Positions 26,242 to 34,926 of a stretch of 64,000 nucleotides of DNA are shown here, piece by piece. The DNA is from Cronobacter turicensis z3032 (GTDB lineage Bacteria > Pseudomonadota > Gammaproteobacteria > Enterobacterales > Enterobacteriaceae). How positions within the stretch are numbered: position 1 is the stretch's first letter; every line of letters begins with the position of its first letter. The translations under genes were made by a program, and so were the position numbers. The notes below the pieces were generated by a model, which worked only from the letters and a program-made list of their open reading frames with translations, had not been told where the DNA came from and did not search any database. The stretch covers positions 3,538,074 to 3,602,073 of the forward strand of contig FN543093.2 of the NCBI GenBank assembly GCA_000027065.2, given 5' to 3'.

Positions 26242-27420
26242 CTAATCGCGCTCTATCGCCAGCGCCACGCCCTGCCCGCCGCCGATGCAAAGCGTGGCAA
26301 GCCCTTTACGGGCCTCGCGTTTCACCATTTCATGCACCAGCGAGACCAGGATCCGGCAGCCGGACGCGCCAATAGGATGCCCGAGCGCAATCGCGCCGCC
26401 GTTGACGTTAACTTTGCGCTCGTCCCACTCCAGCAGTTTACCGACCGACAGCGTCTGCGCCGCGAACGCCTCGTTCGCTTCGATAAGATCGACATCATTA
26501 AGCTGCCAGCCCGCACGCTCAAGGCAGCGGCGAGTAGCATACACGGGCGCGATGCCCATCAGAGCCGGATCGACGCCAACACTTGCGAAGGCGCGAATAC
26601 GCGCCAGCACCGGCAGCCCCATCTCCTGCGCCTTGCTGGCGCTCATCATCAGCACCGCCGCCGCGCCGTCATTGATTGACGACGCGTTACCTGCCGTGAC
26701 GCTCCCGAGCCTGTCAAAGGCAGGCGACAGACGCGCCAGCCCTTCCGCGCTGGTGTCGGCGCGCGGCTGCTCGTCGGTATCCACCACCAGTGGCGCGCCC
26801 TGCCTCTGCTCAATCACCACCGGCACGATCTCGTCACGAAACCGCCCGCTGTCGACGGCCGCGCGCGCTTTATGCTGAGACGCGAGCGCATATGCGTCCT
26901 GATGTTCACGGCTGATGTTATATTCACGCGCCAGGTTTTCCGCGGTGACGCCCATATGGTAATCGTTAAACGCATCCCACAGCCCGTCATGCACCAGGCT
27001 GTCGATAATATGACTGTCAGCAGGCGCGCTGCTGCGCCCTTCCGTCAGCACATGCGGGGCGCGGCTCATGTTCTCCTGGCCGCCGGCGATCACCACATCC
27101 GCCTCGCCGCACTGAATCGCCTGCGTCGCCAGATGAAGCGCCTTCAGCCCGGAGCCACACACATCGTTAATGGTAATCGCCGACACGGACCACGGCAGGC
27201 CGCTGTTCAGCGCAGTCTGCCGCGCCGGGTTCTGGCCTGCGCCCGCCGTCAGCACCTGACCCAGGATCACTTCATCGACATCCTGCGGATTAAGCCCGGT
27301 GCGCGCCAGCAGCGCCTCAATAACCACAGCGCCGAGCTCCACCGCCGAGCGACGCGCGAGCTGCCCCTGAAAGCAGCCAATGGGCGTGCGTGCGGCCCCC
27401 ACAATTACCACATCTTTCAT
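26242..27420 (-). CDS. yqeF: Acetyl-CoA acetyltransferase-type thiolase YqeF
   Basis: A 392-residue thiolase nearly identical along its length to E. coli YqeF (393 residues). The acylated Cys88 is in NDVCGSGLKA, the catalytic His is in GHPIGASG and the proton-shuttle Cys in CIGGGQG. It catalyses reversible condensation of two acetyl-CoA; the physiological pathway in E. coli is unclear. In E. coli yqeF lies in the same chromosome arc, which supports the assignment over AtoB. Confidence 0.92.
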   Translation of the reverse strand: MKDVVIVGAARTPIGCFQGQLARRSAVELGAVVIEALLARTGLNPQDVDEVILGQVLTAGAGQNPARQTALNSGLPWSVSAITINDVCGSGLKALHLATQAIQCGEADVVIAGGQENMSRAPHVLTEGRSSAPADSHIIDSLVHDGLWDAFNDYHMGVTAENLAREYNISREHQDAYALASQHKARAAVDSGRFRDEIVPVVIEQRQGAPLVVDTDEQPRADTSAEGLARLSPAFDRLGSVTAGNASSINDGAAAVLMMSASKAQEMGLPVLARIRAFASVGVDPALMGIAPVYATRRCLERAGWQLNDVDLIEANEAFAAQTLSVGKLLEWDERKVNVNGGAIALGHPIGASGCRILVSLVHEMVKREARKGLATLCIGGGQGVALAIERD

Positions 27421-27568
27421 TGTTATCTCCGGGAAGTGAACCGGGACATAGTAGCCGCTTGTTATAAAATCATTTCGTGAATGTTTAAAAATTGGTGAGG
27501 GGTATCACAAGGAATCTGCGCCGCACGCCAACGGGTGTCGGCACAGATCGGGAAAACAGAAAGACGGG

Positions 27569-28189
27569 TTAATAACGTTCAGGGAGTTTATTGATGGATT
27601 TAAGACGCCCGCGGGAAATATCGATATAACCTCCCTTTCTCAAATCGCTAAACACCTTGAGAATATAGCTCTGAGAAAGATTCGTTTTACCGCGAATAAA
27701 ATCGCAGGCGTTAATCTCGTCACGCTCCGGCTCCTTCTTCGCTTCCAGCTCTATTAAGCAGTTGCGGATAAGCGTATAGGACTGCCGCCCCATGAAATGA
27801 TAACTTTTCCAGTACAGCACGTCGTAGTACCAGGAGACGACCAGTAGCAGCTCGCGCCAGAGCTGACGGGCCTCGATAATGGCTTCAAACTCGCTGCGCG
27901 CCACCATTCGCGCCTCGCAGGCGGATTCGGCTTTAATCGTAAAATGGCGAGTAAACTGATTATTGTACGTAATGCCAAGCAGCTGAGGACGTGTCGATTC
28001 AATCATCGTCAGACTGTCCATGACGCGGTGCATCGACAGGGCGCCCTGCTCTATGACAAAAATATTATCGGGCTGCACGGGAATATGCGCGCCGCTGGCG
28101 AAATGGCGCAGCTCGCCGCTATTTTTCAGGGCATTAATAAGATGACTGATGGCCTCTTCGGGCCGTTCGGGGAGCGGATAAGTTTCCAT
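27569..28189 (-). CDS. Helix-turn-helix regulator of the IprA (YaiV) family
   Basis: A 206-residue protein with an N-terminal cyclic-nucleotide-binding-like fold and a C-terminal winged helix (INACDFIRGKTNLSQSYILKVFSDLRKGGYI). Its end, RGRLKSINKLPERY, is close to that of E. coli IprA (KGKLISINRLPSEY), a 207-residue regulator linked to peroxide resistance. It is a paralogue-level match, not the same gene. The ATG at 28189 is preferred because it gives the family length; one at 28228 is in frame. It lies between yqeF and a LysE exporter with no clear target. Confidence 0.75.
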   Translation of the reverse strand: METYPLPERPEEAISHLINALKNSGELRHFASGAHIPVQPDNIFVIEQGALSMHRVMDSLTMIESTRPQLLGITYNNQFTRHFTIKAESACEARMVARSEFEAIIEARQLWRELLLVVSWYYDVLYWKSYHFMGRQSYTLIRNCLIELEAKKEPERDEINACDFIRGKTNLSQSYILKVFSDLRKGGYIDISRGRLKSINKLPERY

Positions 28190-28350
28190 GCTGATAGCAC
28201 GCACCAGAGATAACGTTACGATCAGCATAGTAAAAACTTTGCTGCGCGCCGCCCCATTTTTTCATAATGAGACGTCGCGTTAATAAAACCATTACAGAAA
28301 GACCTTATTTGCGCCGCATGGCACTTAACTACTCTGGCGTTGATGCCCTG

Positions 28351-28971
28351 TCAGCGTTTACTTAATGCCAGTTTTGCGGCGAACAGCAGGAACACGCTGC
28401 CCGTGACGCGATCCATCCATTTCACCACGCCGGGTTTTTTCAGCACCCCAGAGGCATAACGGGTGGCGACAATCAGCGTCAGCGACCAGAGGGTGCCGAT
28501 GAGCGCATGGATGGCGACCAGCAGAAACGTCCAGACCATCGGCGAATGCCCCGTCGGAATAAACTGCGGCAGGAAGGAGACATAAAACACGCCCATTTTT
28601 GGGTTCAGCACATTGCCCAGCATACCGCGCAAAAAGCTGTTGCTGGCGCGCGTTTCATCGCCCTGACGAGTATCAAACGTAGTACGCGGACGCAAAAGAA
28701 GCTGAATGCCGAGCCAGCAGAGATACCCTGCGCCGCACCATTTCAGGATGGAATAGGCCATTTCGGACACGGCAAACAGCGCCCCCAGACCAAACGCCAC
28801 CAGCGCGCCCCAGACAAAACAGCCAGCATCAATGCCGAGCGCCGCCTGAAAGGCTTTTTTACCCCCATCCGCCGCCGCAGTCCGTAAAATCAGCGCCGTA
28901 TCCAGCCCTGGCGTCAGGGTTAACAGCGTAGCCGCAAGGGTATACGCAAGCAGTGCATCAGTGACCGACAT
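28351..28971 (-). CDS. LysE/RhtB-family amino-acid exporter
   Basis: A 206-residue membrane protein with five to six hydrophobic helices and the family signature TPGLDTALILRTAAADG near residues 20-36 and NPKMGVFYVSFLPQF near residues 122-136. Members export amino acids such as threonine, homoserine lactone or lysine; the substrate here is not evident. It is the last chromosomal gene before the phage-tail cluster on this side. Confidence 0.88.
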   Translation of the reverse strand: MSVTDALLAYTLAATLLTLTPGLDTALILRTAAADGGKKAFQAALGIDAGCFVWGALVAFGLGALFAVSEMAYSILKWCGAGYLCWLGIQLLLRPRTTFDTRQGDETRASNSFLRGMLGNVLNPKMGVFYVSFLPQFIPTGHSPMVWTFLLVAIHALIGTLWSLTLIVATRYASGVLKKPGVVKWMDRVTGSVFLLFAAKLALSKR

Positions 28972-29140
28972 GTTTATCCTCCGAAAAGAAAAATCTTATA
29001 GAAGAAAAACAGGCCCGGCAATCGTGAGTTTAGTTACGCAGGGGAATGGTAAAGTGAGATGATTGCAAGATTTGTGATTAAATTAGGTATCTTTAAGAAA
29101 GGAGTCGAGGGATGGATAAGCAGAATACAATAATAAAATT

Positions 29141-29165
29141 AAAGCCGCCGATATTCGACGGCTTT
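29141..29165 (-). terminator. Terminator at the end of the phage-tail operon
   Basis: On the minus strand an 11-bp stem (AAAGCCGTCGA / TCGGCGGCTTT, one G-T pair) with ATA loop is followed by a T-rich tail. It ends the long tail transcript. Confidence 0.8.
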
Positions 29166-29170
29166 GAGTG

Positions 29171-29368
29171 TTAATTAGCTTGTAAATTTTCAGTGTTATC
29201 AACACTGACTAATATCGGCTCACCATTATCATTAACAGTGAGTTGGCTACCTTCTGGGATTTGTAGCGTTTTAAAAAACCAGTGAGTTTCAGGCAACTCC
29301 ACTGCTCCGCTAACTTCATGTATTCCCGGGATAACCTCGGTTAAAGTAATAGGATTAAACAGGCGCAC
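29171..29368 (-). CDS. Small phage-tail operon protein, unknown
   Basis: A 65-residue acidic protein starting with GTG at 29368; GGAGAG lies at the right distance upstream, and the start overlaps the fibre gene end by 14 bp. It is the last gene of the tail operon, the position where fibre-assembly chaperones often lie. No recognisable Tfa motif is present, and it is much shorter than typical chaperones, so the role is unknown. Confidence 0.6.
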   Translation of the reverse strand: MRLFNPITLTEVIPGIHEVSGAVELPETHWFFKTLQIPEGSQLTVNDNGEPILVSVDNTENLQAN

Positions 29369-30038
29369 AATAAACTCTCCATGAAAATGAACTTGCAGAA
29401 GGAGTACCATCTGAATTCTGACAGCGAGCTTTAAAACCACTCCTGGTTACCGTGTCATCTAATATACTTGACGTATGAATCTTGGTAGTAATCGCGCCAT
29501 CCGTTGAGAATCTCTCGGCTACGGAAATAAAACGACTCACATTTTTTAATTCAATGGGATAAATAACCGTAGCGAGTCCATTGACTAATGTAACCCACGC
29601 CCCCATCACCTCTATTGCCCCATCAGACCATATAATCCATGAGCCATTGGCATTCGAGCCTCTGTTCACCACATAGCTTGCGTTCCCCAACCCCAGATTT
29701 TCCAGCGCTTTTGCCTGCGCGGCGGTGCCGTCACTCTTAATATCGCCGAATGGGTTCTGACGTGAGAGATATTGCTTCGCCAGCCCCTGTTTCAGTAATG
29801 CCTGAAAGTCAGGAATATTACCGTTGTCGAGTACGTCGGCACCGGTCTGGTCAGCGACAAATTGCGCCAGCGCGGAGGCGATAAACGACGACTGCCGGAT
29901 GGCTTTGTTGACCTGAGCAGAAGCGGCTTTACCGCTGGTGAAGCCCTGGCTCAGGGCTGGCAACATTTCCCAGTTCGCCTGAGACGTCACGTTTGCGCCC
30001 GCGCCCGTGGCGAACGGTTTAAAATCATTTTTAGCCAT
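29355..30038 (-). CDS. Short tail fibre protein
   Basis: A 227-residue protein. The N-terminal part (residues 1-75) is of a type often found at baseplate-attached ends of enterobacterial tail fibres (SQANWEMLPALSQGFTSGKA), with a helical middle. The motif NPFGDIKSDGTAAQAKALENLGL is common in short fibres. The C-terminal 95 residues (SNANGSWIIWSDGAIEVMG to SSFSWRVYCAPV) resemble the gp53-like fibre tip domain that binds the target cell surface. The ATG shares its A with the TAA of the gene before (TAATG), so translation is coupled. It is unusually short for a fibre. Confidence 0.75.
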   Translation of the reverse strand: MAKNDFKPFATGAGANVTSQANWEMLPALSQGFTSGKAASAQVNKAIRQSSFIASALAQFVADQTGADVLDNGNIPDFQALLKQGLAKQYLSRQNPFGDIKSDGTAAQAKALENLGLGNASYVVNRGSNANGSWIIWSDGAIEVMGAWVTLVNGLATVIYPIELKNVSRFISVAERFSTDGAITTKIHTSSILDDTVTRSGFKARCQNSDGTPSASSFSWRVYCAPV

Positions 30039-30703
30039 TACAGGTTTTTCCCCCATGCTCCATCGTCAAAGCCGACGATGTATTGGTTGTCCATATCAAA
30101 TCCAAAGAAGCGCGTCCCGACGGACGGCACGAGAATATCGCCAGACCAGACGCCAGCGGCTTTTACCGTTAAGTACCCCATCCGGATTGCAGCGATAAGC
30201 TCAAGCGAAACGCTTTCCAGCGAGGTTTCCGGGAAAATCAGCATCGACACAGTCATGTCCTGATGGTCGATAATCTGCATGCCCAGCCCTGACTCCGCCG
30301 TTGCGGCATCCAGAATAGCGGGTAGCGAATCGTTCTGACCGTCCCACTGATTGATGGCGATTTTGGCGCGCAGGATCACGCGGTAAGTGTCGTCACTGAG
30401 CGCCGTAAATCCGTCGTCCGGATCGAACGGCCCTTGCCAGACGCCGCGGTCATAGCCCGGTCCGTCATCATCCCAACTGAAATAGATATCCTTGATAGGC
30501 TCTTTCACGTAGCGGGAGCGGCCAATCCACTGGCCGAGAATGTCGAGCTGGACGCCCGTCGCGCTGTCGATATCAAATGCCTCAACCAGCCCCTGCACCG
30601 TTGCGGCGGAATCCACAAAGTGGCGGGTGGCGAGATCGACGCTGTCGAAAAAACGCGGCTTCGTGGCGTGATAATTAGTGATAAGTTCAGTGTATTTACT
30701 CAT
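30038..30703 (-). CDS. Baseplate protein of the DUF2612 family
   Basis: A 221-residue protein with the features of DUF2612 phage proteins: an N-terminal stretch (PRFFDSVDLATRHFVD, DSATGVQLDILGQWIGRSR) and a middle segment with repeated aspartates (FSWDDDGPGYDRGVW). In contractile tails such proteins lie between baseplate J and the fibre and probably link the two. Overlaps the J gene by four bases. Confidence 0.75.
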   Translation of the reverse strand: MSKYTELITNYHATKPRFFDSVDLATRHFVDSAATVQGLVEAFDIDSATGVQLDILGQWIGRSRYVKEPIKDIYFSWDDDGPGYDRGVWQGPFDPDDGFTALSDDTYRVILRAKIAINQWDGQNDSLPAILDAATAESGLGMQIIDHQDMTVSMLIFPETSLESVSLELIAAIRMGYLTVKAAGVWSGDILVPSVGTRFFGFDMDNQYIVGFDDGAWGKNL

Positions 30704-31899
30704 GTCGTGGCCACTATGGTGATGTTGTCAGGTGTGCAATACGCCGCCTCGTCATAAGCGATATCAATATTGGCCGCCGCGAGCGTGTTGGTCGTGCGGC
30801 CTAACGTCAGAGCGGCGATATCGTAGTAACGCGCATTTCCACCGCTCACCACGCCAAGGTTGGCTGGTGAGTAAACGCGGCTTAACAGCACGTCATCACC
30901 AATGGAGAGTGAATTGATGTACCCCGCCACGGCCGCTTTGATCTGCGCGCCGATTTCCGTGGTGTACCCCATAAACGCCTTGAGGCGGATATTGACCTGC
31001 ACGGAAATAAGCGTGGGGCGGGAAAAGCGAATAACGTGCGGATAGCCATAAAGATCTGCCACGTTTACCGCCAGCGTGCCTGCAGTCGCCACGCCCTGTC
31101 CTTTTTTGCCCCGGATCACCTGGGCAATGTCATTGATATCGCCGCCTTCGACAATGGCGCAAATCGCGTGCGGCGGCAGGCCGTTGGCGTCAGGATCTCC
31201 GGCGTCGTTTTCATACAGCTTATGGCGACTCACGCCATGAATATTGGCGATAGCGCCGTCGAGCGCATCGAACGGCGTCAGTGATGACAGCGCCACGCTT
31301 TGGGTTTGTCTTTTACGCAGTTGCGCATCCGTTTCGGCAGCGACGCCAACAACGGCTGCCTGCGGATTCGTCACTGACATCCAACCCCGCGTGGGTGTGG
31401 CTATCTGACTGACTGTGCCCGCCAGGGCGGCGACGGGCCCTGACTCGGTACAGGTGGCTGTAAACAGGCCGTTCCCGCTCACTGGAATCGTGATTGTTTG
31501 CGCCAGCGCCCACTGCGTGCCGTTGACATCGCGAATCAAGCCCGTCCCGATAATCGTTCCCGGCTCGCCGGTTATCAGCACGTCCACCGTGGAATGTGTC
31601 GCGCCATGGCGGCGAATGCCGTTGATTTTGACACGGGACGAGAGCCCCTCCCCCATGGCGGTCGTGGGCGAGAAGGCGTTATAAACAGCAAGCGCTGCGT
31701 TGTTGTCATCGTGAATGGCGAGCGAGAGGAGTGCGACCAGTTGGCCGTCTTTACTGTCTGGCTCAAGATAAGCATCTTCGCCGTAAATCTGGCGAAAATA
31801 GCCAGTAAGAGTCGACAGGATGGTCTGATAATCAGGCGCGACCGGGCCCTCCGGGGTGACCTGCATGGCCAGCCCCAGCGTATCGATATTAAGCGGCAT
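30700..31899 (-). CDS. Baseplate J-like protein
   Basis: A 399-residue protein with the baseplate J fold: the TDAQLRKRQTQSVAL motif near residue 190 and the GYTTEIGAQIKAAVAGYINSLSIGDDVLLSRV segment near residue 315 are typical. It forms the wedge ring of the baseplate. It starts directly at the stop of the W-like gene (shared base), in the order W-J-fibre common to contractile tails. Confidence 0.9.
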   Translation of the reverse strand: MPLNIDTLGLAMQVTPEGPVAPDYQTILSTLTGYFRQIYGEDAYLEPDSKDGQLVALLSLAIHDDNNAALAVYNAFSPTTAMGEGLSSRVKINGIRRHGATHSTVDVLITGEPGTIIGTGLIRDVNGTQWALAQTITIPVSGNGLFTATCTESGPVAALAGTVSQIATPTRGWMSVTNPQAAVVGVAAETDAQLRKRQTQSVALSSLTPFDALDGAIANIHGVSRHKLYENDAGDPDANGLPPHAICAIVEGGDINDIAQVIRGKKGQGVATAGTLAVNVADLYGYPHVIRFSRPTLISVQVNIRLKAFMGYTTEIGAQIKAAVAGYINSLSIGDDVLLSRVYSPANLGVVSGGNARYYDIAALTLGRTTNTLAAANIDIAYDEAAYCTPDNITIVATT

Positions 31900-32252
31900 T
31901 ACGCCTCCGCGGTCAGTGTAGTGGTGCCGTAGACGGTGTCGATTTCGGCGAAGAATGAAACGCGCCGCGTGGCGGTATCCACCGTCGAGTTAAAAGAAAG
32001 GAGCGTTTTCACGCCGGGTGTTTCCAGAATGCGCGCCTGAATGGCGAGCTGATAAATCTCCGGTTTCTGTTTCCCGAGCACATTCTGACGCCAGGGCGTG
32101 CCTTGTGTGGTATCGAGGAACCACTCGCCGGACCAGAGTTCAAAGCGGGTTTTCACCGCCTGGGCGACGGCTTCCGGCGAACTCACAAGCCAGGTGTTTT
32201 CGCCCCGTCCGAAGGTGTAATCACCTTCATTATCTTCACGTCGGTATCTCAT
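31899..32252 (-). CDS. Baseplate wedge protein (W/gp25-like)
   Basis: A 117-residue protein directly before baseplate J. It has the segment VKTRFELWSGEWFLDTTQGTPW near residue 35 and IQARILETPGVKTLLSFN near residue 75, which fit the gp25-like sheath-initiator family. Assignment rests on these and on gene order. Confidence 0.7.
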   Translation of the reverse strand: MRYRREDNEGDYTFGRGENTWLVSSPEAVAQAVKTRFELWSGEWFLDTTQGTPWRQNVLGKQKPEIYQLAIQARILETPGVKTLLSFNSTVDTATRRVSFFAEIDTVYGTTTLTAEA

Positions 32253-33004
32253 TGTGCTCTCCCCGTGTTGCTGCCGCCCGACTGCACCCCTGGGTGCGTA
32301 TGGCTGACAAGGCTAATGCCTGCGGCTTTGACATCGGTCTGCACGCTCATCGGCCCTTTCAACGTCGCGCCGCCGCCGTTATCGCCCATCCCCTGGGTCA
32401 GGCTGCCGTTAATAGTGACGTTGCCGTTGAGGATGATAGAAGGTGACGTAATCACGGTGCCGCCCTGCGCGCTGGCGGTAAGCCTGCCGGGCGTGCGCAG
32501 CGAGATGTCATGCCCCACGGCCAGTTCAATGACCGCCGCGCCGTCATCAGTACGTAGCTGCGTCGCACTAACGCTGATATTGCTGATTTTTCGCTGTTGC
32601 GACATCGGCCCCACCAGCGCGAACGCATCGGAAAGATCGTGCATACGCGGGTCGACGGGTTCCTGAACGTCGCCGCTCTGCCACCAGAAATCGATACAGC
32701 GGTCGGCGAATATCACCAGGCATTCATCGCCGGCTGCGACCGGAAACGTCAGCGTGCAGCCGCCGCCGCGAGGAAACACCACTGGTACATCCACCAGCAG
32801 CGGCAGCTTCACGCTACGCTCGCTGCCATCGTCGTCGCTGCGTTTGCCGCGGATAGCGGGCTGCACCACGCAGGTTACCGCCTGCGGGTTAAAAGACTGA
32901 ATAATGCCGGGCAGCGCCACGCGCAGCCCGGCGCTGATATAATGCGCCAGCGCGGCGGCAAACTCCTGCTGGCCGCCAAGCCGCGCTTCTGTTGAAACAG
33001 GCAT
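32249..33004 (-). CDS. Tail spike / baseplate puncturing protein (Gp138 family)
   Basis: A 251-residue protein with an N-terminal OB-fold-like domain of the Gp138 type (LPGIIQSFNPQAVTCVVQPAIRG) and a C-terminal repetitive beta-helix. It ends in SHTHPGVQSGGSN, where the His-x-His pair is the metal-binding tip seen in spike proteins such as phi92 gp138. It would form the needle that pierces the target outer membrane when the sheath contracts. Confidence 0.87.
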   Translation of the reverse strand: MPVSTEARLGGQQEFAAALAHYISAGLRVALPGIIQSFNPQAVTCVVQPAIRGKRSDDDGSERSVKLPLLVDVPVVFPRGGGCTLTFPVAAGDECLVIFADRCIDFWWQSGDVQEPVDPRMHDLSDAFALVGPMSQQRKISNISVSATQLRTDDGAAVIELAVGHDISLRTPGRLTASAQGGTVITSPSIILNGNVTINGSLTQGMGDNGGGATLKGPMSVQTDVKAAGISLVSHTHPGVQSGGSNTGRAQ

Positions 33005-33076
33005 AAAGACTCCAGGTGCCGCCGCCCGCAGGCGAACGGCGAGAAAAAGAAGAAAGGAGAAATGTGCTGGGAGGTA

Positions 33077-34063
33077 TTAGCCGTTTTGCAGTTCACGCGC
33101 GCCGCGCGGCTCGCACGTCAGTTTCATATACCAGTCCTGACCACGGGTATCGCCTTGCCACTCGATAGCCTTAACGATATACACGCCGTCGGCGGCAAGC
33201 GCGGCAGGCTGTGTGACCGGTTGAGTGAAAGCGCCGTCGCGCGTAATGACCCCGTCGCGTTCCACTTCACGAAGCGGTCCCTTGCTTGCGCCGAGCGTTG
33301 ATTCTTCATACGCGACGCGCTGTACTGACGCCTGATCGAGCTGCACCAAACCGTTTAAACGAATGTTGGGGTTAATCAGGCATTGCACATCAACACCGTC
33401 TTTCAGGGTCTGCTGTGCCGCGCCGATAAGCCCGGTGCGGCTGTTGAGCAGCACCGCCTCATGCACGTAGTTTGCCTCTGGCACCATCCGTAGTTGCCCG
33501 TCACTCAGTTGCCAGGAAGCGTCGCACTGCCCCGCCACATTTTCCATGACCTGCCGCGCCGGTAGCCACAGCGTACGGCCACGCGGAAACGCCATACCAG
33601 GCATATCACCGGTCGCTCCCGTCGATATGCCATATTGACCAAAACTCTGCGCCGCCAGTTGATGCACATCGCGGACGCGATACCCCGCCGCCAGCGTTTT
33701 TTCTACAGTGGCGTAGAGATACGCCTGATGACCGCTTACCGCTTGTATTTTCACCCAACTGTCGACCTGCGCCGTTTTACCGGTCAGCGAAAACCGAATA
33801 TCACCGGCGAAAATCATTTCACTGCCTGGCGCGTCGTCGTGAGCCTGATAACCAGCAAAAAGCCTGATTTGACTGAACTCTCTGAGCAGGATCCGGTTGC
33901 GGGTATGCGGATGCAGATTGTAAATAGTGACGTTGGCGACAGACGTCGCCGCCGTCGCTTTACTGCTCACCATGAACTCCACTTTAAAATCGTTAAGCTG
34001 CAACCCGCGTCCTTCTTCCGTCAGCAGTTGAAGTTCAAAATAACGCATCCAGTTTCGGGTCAT
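33077..34063 (-). CDS. Putative baseplate hub protein (gpD-like)
   Basis: A 328-residue protein located between the spike and the Dit-like gene, where the hub (gp27/gpD-type) of contractile tails lies. The sequence shows alternating beta strands with VANVTIYNLHPHTRNRI and WVKIQAVSGHQAYLYATVEKTL, consistent with a tail-hub beta-barrel. I do not recognise a narrower family. A 72-bp purine-rich gap separates it from the spike gene. Confidence 0.65.
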   Translation of the reverse strand: MTRNWMRYFELQLLTEEGRGLQLNDFKVEFMVSSKATAATSVANVTIYNLHPHTRNRILLREFSQIRLFAGYQAHDDAPGSEMIFAGDIRFSLTGKTAQVDSWVKIQAVSGHQAYLYATVEKTLAAGYRVRDVHQLAAQSFGQYGISTGATGDMPGMAFPRGRTLWLPARQVMENVAGQCDASWQLSDGQLRMVPEANYVHEAVLLNSRTGLIGAAQQTLKDGVDVQCLINPNIRLNGLVQLDQASVQRVAYEESTLGASKGPLREVERDGVITRDGAFTQPVTQPAALAADGVYIVKAIEWQGDTRGQDWYMKLTCEPRGARELQNG

Positions 34064-34362
34064 AGTGGCTCCGTCAGTACATAGAGGCGACTGGTGATGC
34101 CCAGCGTATTTTCGCCAGGCGGCGCGCCGTCATCGCTGACGACACGCAGCGCAAAGCCAAACGCCAGGTGGCTGTGCTGCGCCAGGAGATCGACGCCCGG
34201 CAACAGCGGCAGCCCGTTTAACCGCCGTTGTCCGGCGGTGTCCTCAATGTCCATAATCCAGGCGCCGTCACGCCAGATAAGCCGCAACTGGTACGTCGAA
34301 CCGTTAAGGTCGATGGAAAAGTGCTGGTTATCAGGCGTAAGCGGAATTTCATAGTTCCCCAT
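34060..34362 (-). CDS. Phage baseplate-associated small protein
   Basis: A 100-residue beta-rich protein (MGNYEIPLTPDNQHFSIDL, YQLRLIWRDGAWIMDIED) of a type commonly found next to baseplate hub genes in ZF40- and Bcep781-like contractile phages. The function is not known. Four-base overlap (ATGA) with the hub gene. Confidence 0.65.
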   Translation of the reverse strand: MGNYEIPLTPDNQHFSIDLNGSTYQLRLIWRDGAWIMDIEDTAGQRRLNGLPLLPGVDLLAQHSHLAFGFALRVVSDDGAPPGENTLGITSRLYVLTEPL

Positions 34363-34926
34363 CTAGCCTCCTGTCGCCGCATTCAGGCGGCCAGCGCTGA
34401 CCGGCACCGTCGATTTAACGCCGTTGTTGCTCACCCCTGTTGTCGAAACGCCTGTTTTCATTTGCGACTTTGTCGCCACCTGCACATTTTCCCGGTGCGA
34501 AATGATCACCTCGGTCAGGGTCAGCGTGCAGGAGAGGACATATTCGGTGGTGGCATCGGTCGCTACATCAATACCGGTCAGCAGCATGTTCTGGTAGATG
34601 CGCTTACCGGTGACGACATCCAGCAGCGCAGGTGGATCGAGCAGATCCCGCAGCGCCTGGTAGATCTCCTGAGGGCTTTTGCCAGACTGGTGCCACGCCG
34701 TAGCGTCGCTGGCGAAATCCAGCAGCGCGCCGCCGCTGCCGAAACCGCATTTCATGGTCAGCGTCGCGGGAGAGCGCCAGGCGTGATCGGCAATTGCCGC
34801 GCCGAACTCGACGGGGTGGGTGGTGACGTTAAGCGTATCTTTATGGGTTTCCGAAATAACCACATCCGGAACCAGCACGCCAATACGCCGTTGATTGTTG
34901 CGAAGTAACGTTGAGAGAAAATCCAT
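34363..34926 (-). CDS. Baseplate protein with Dit-like N-terminal domain
   Basis: A 187-residue protein right after the tape measure gene. The N-terminal half (IGVLVPDVVISETHKDTLNVTTHPVEFGAAIADH) fits the distal-tail (Dit)-like phage baseplate domain that joins tube to baseplate. Its end is a low-complexity Thr/Ser/Gly tail. It abuts the next gene without a gap. Confidence 0.7.
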   Translation of the reverse strand: MDFLSTLLRNNQRRIGVLVPDVVISETHKDTLNVTTHPVEFGAAIADHAWRSPATLTMKCGFGSGGALLDFASDATAWHQSGKSPQEIYQALRDLLDPPALLDVVTGKRIYQNMLLTGIDVATDATTEYVLSCTLTLTEVIISHRENVQVATKSQMKTGVSTTGVSNNGVKSTVPVSAGRLNAATGG

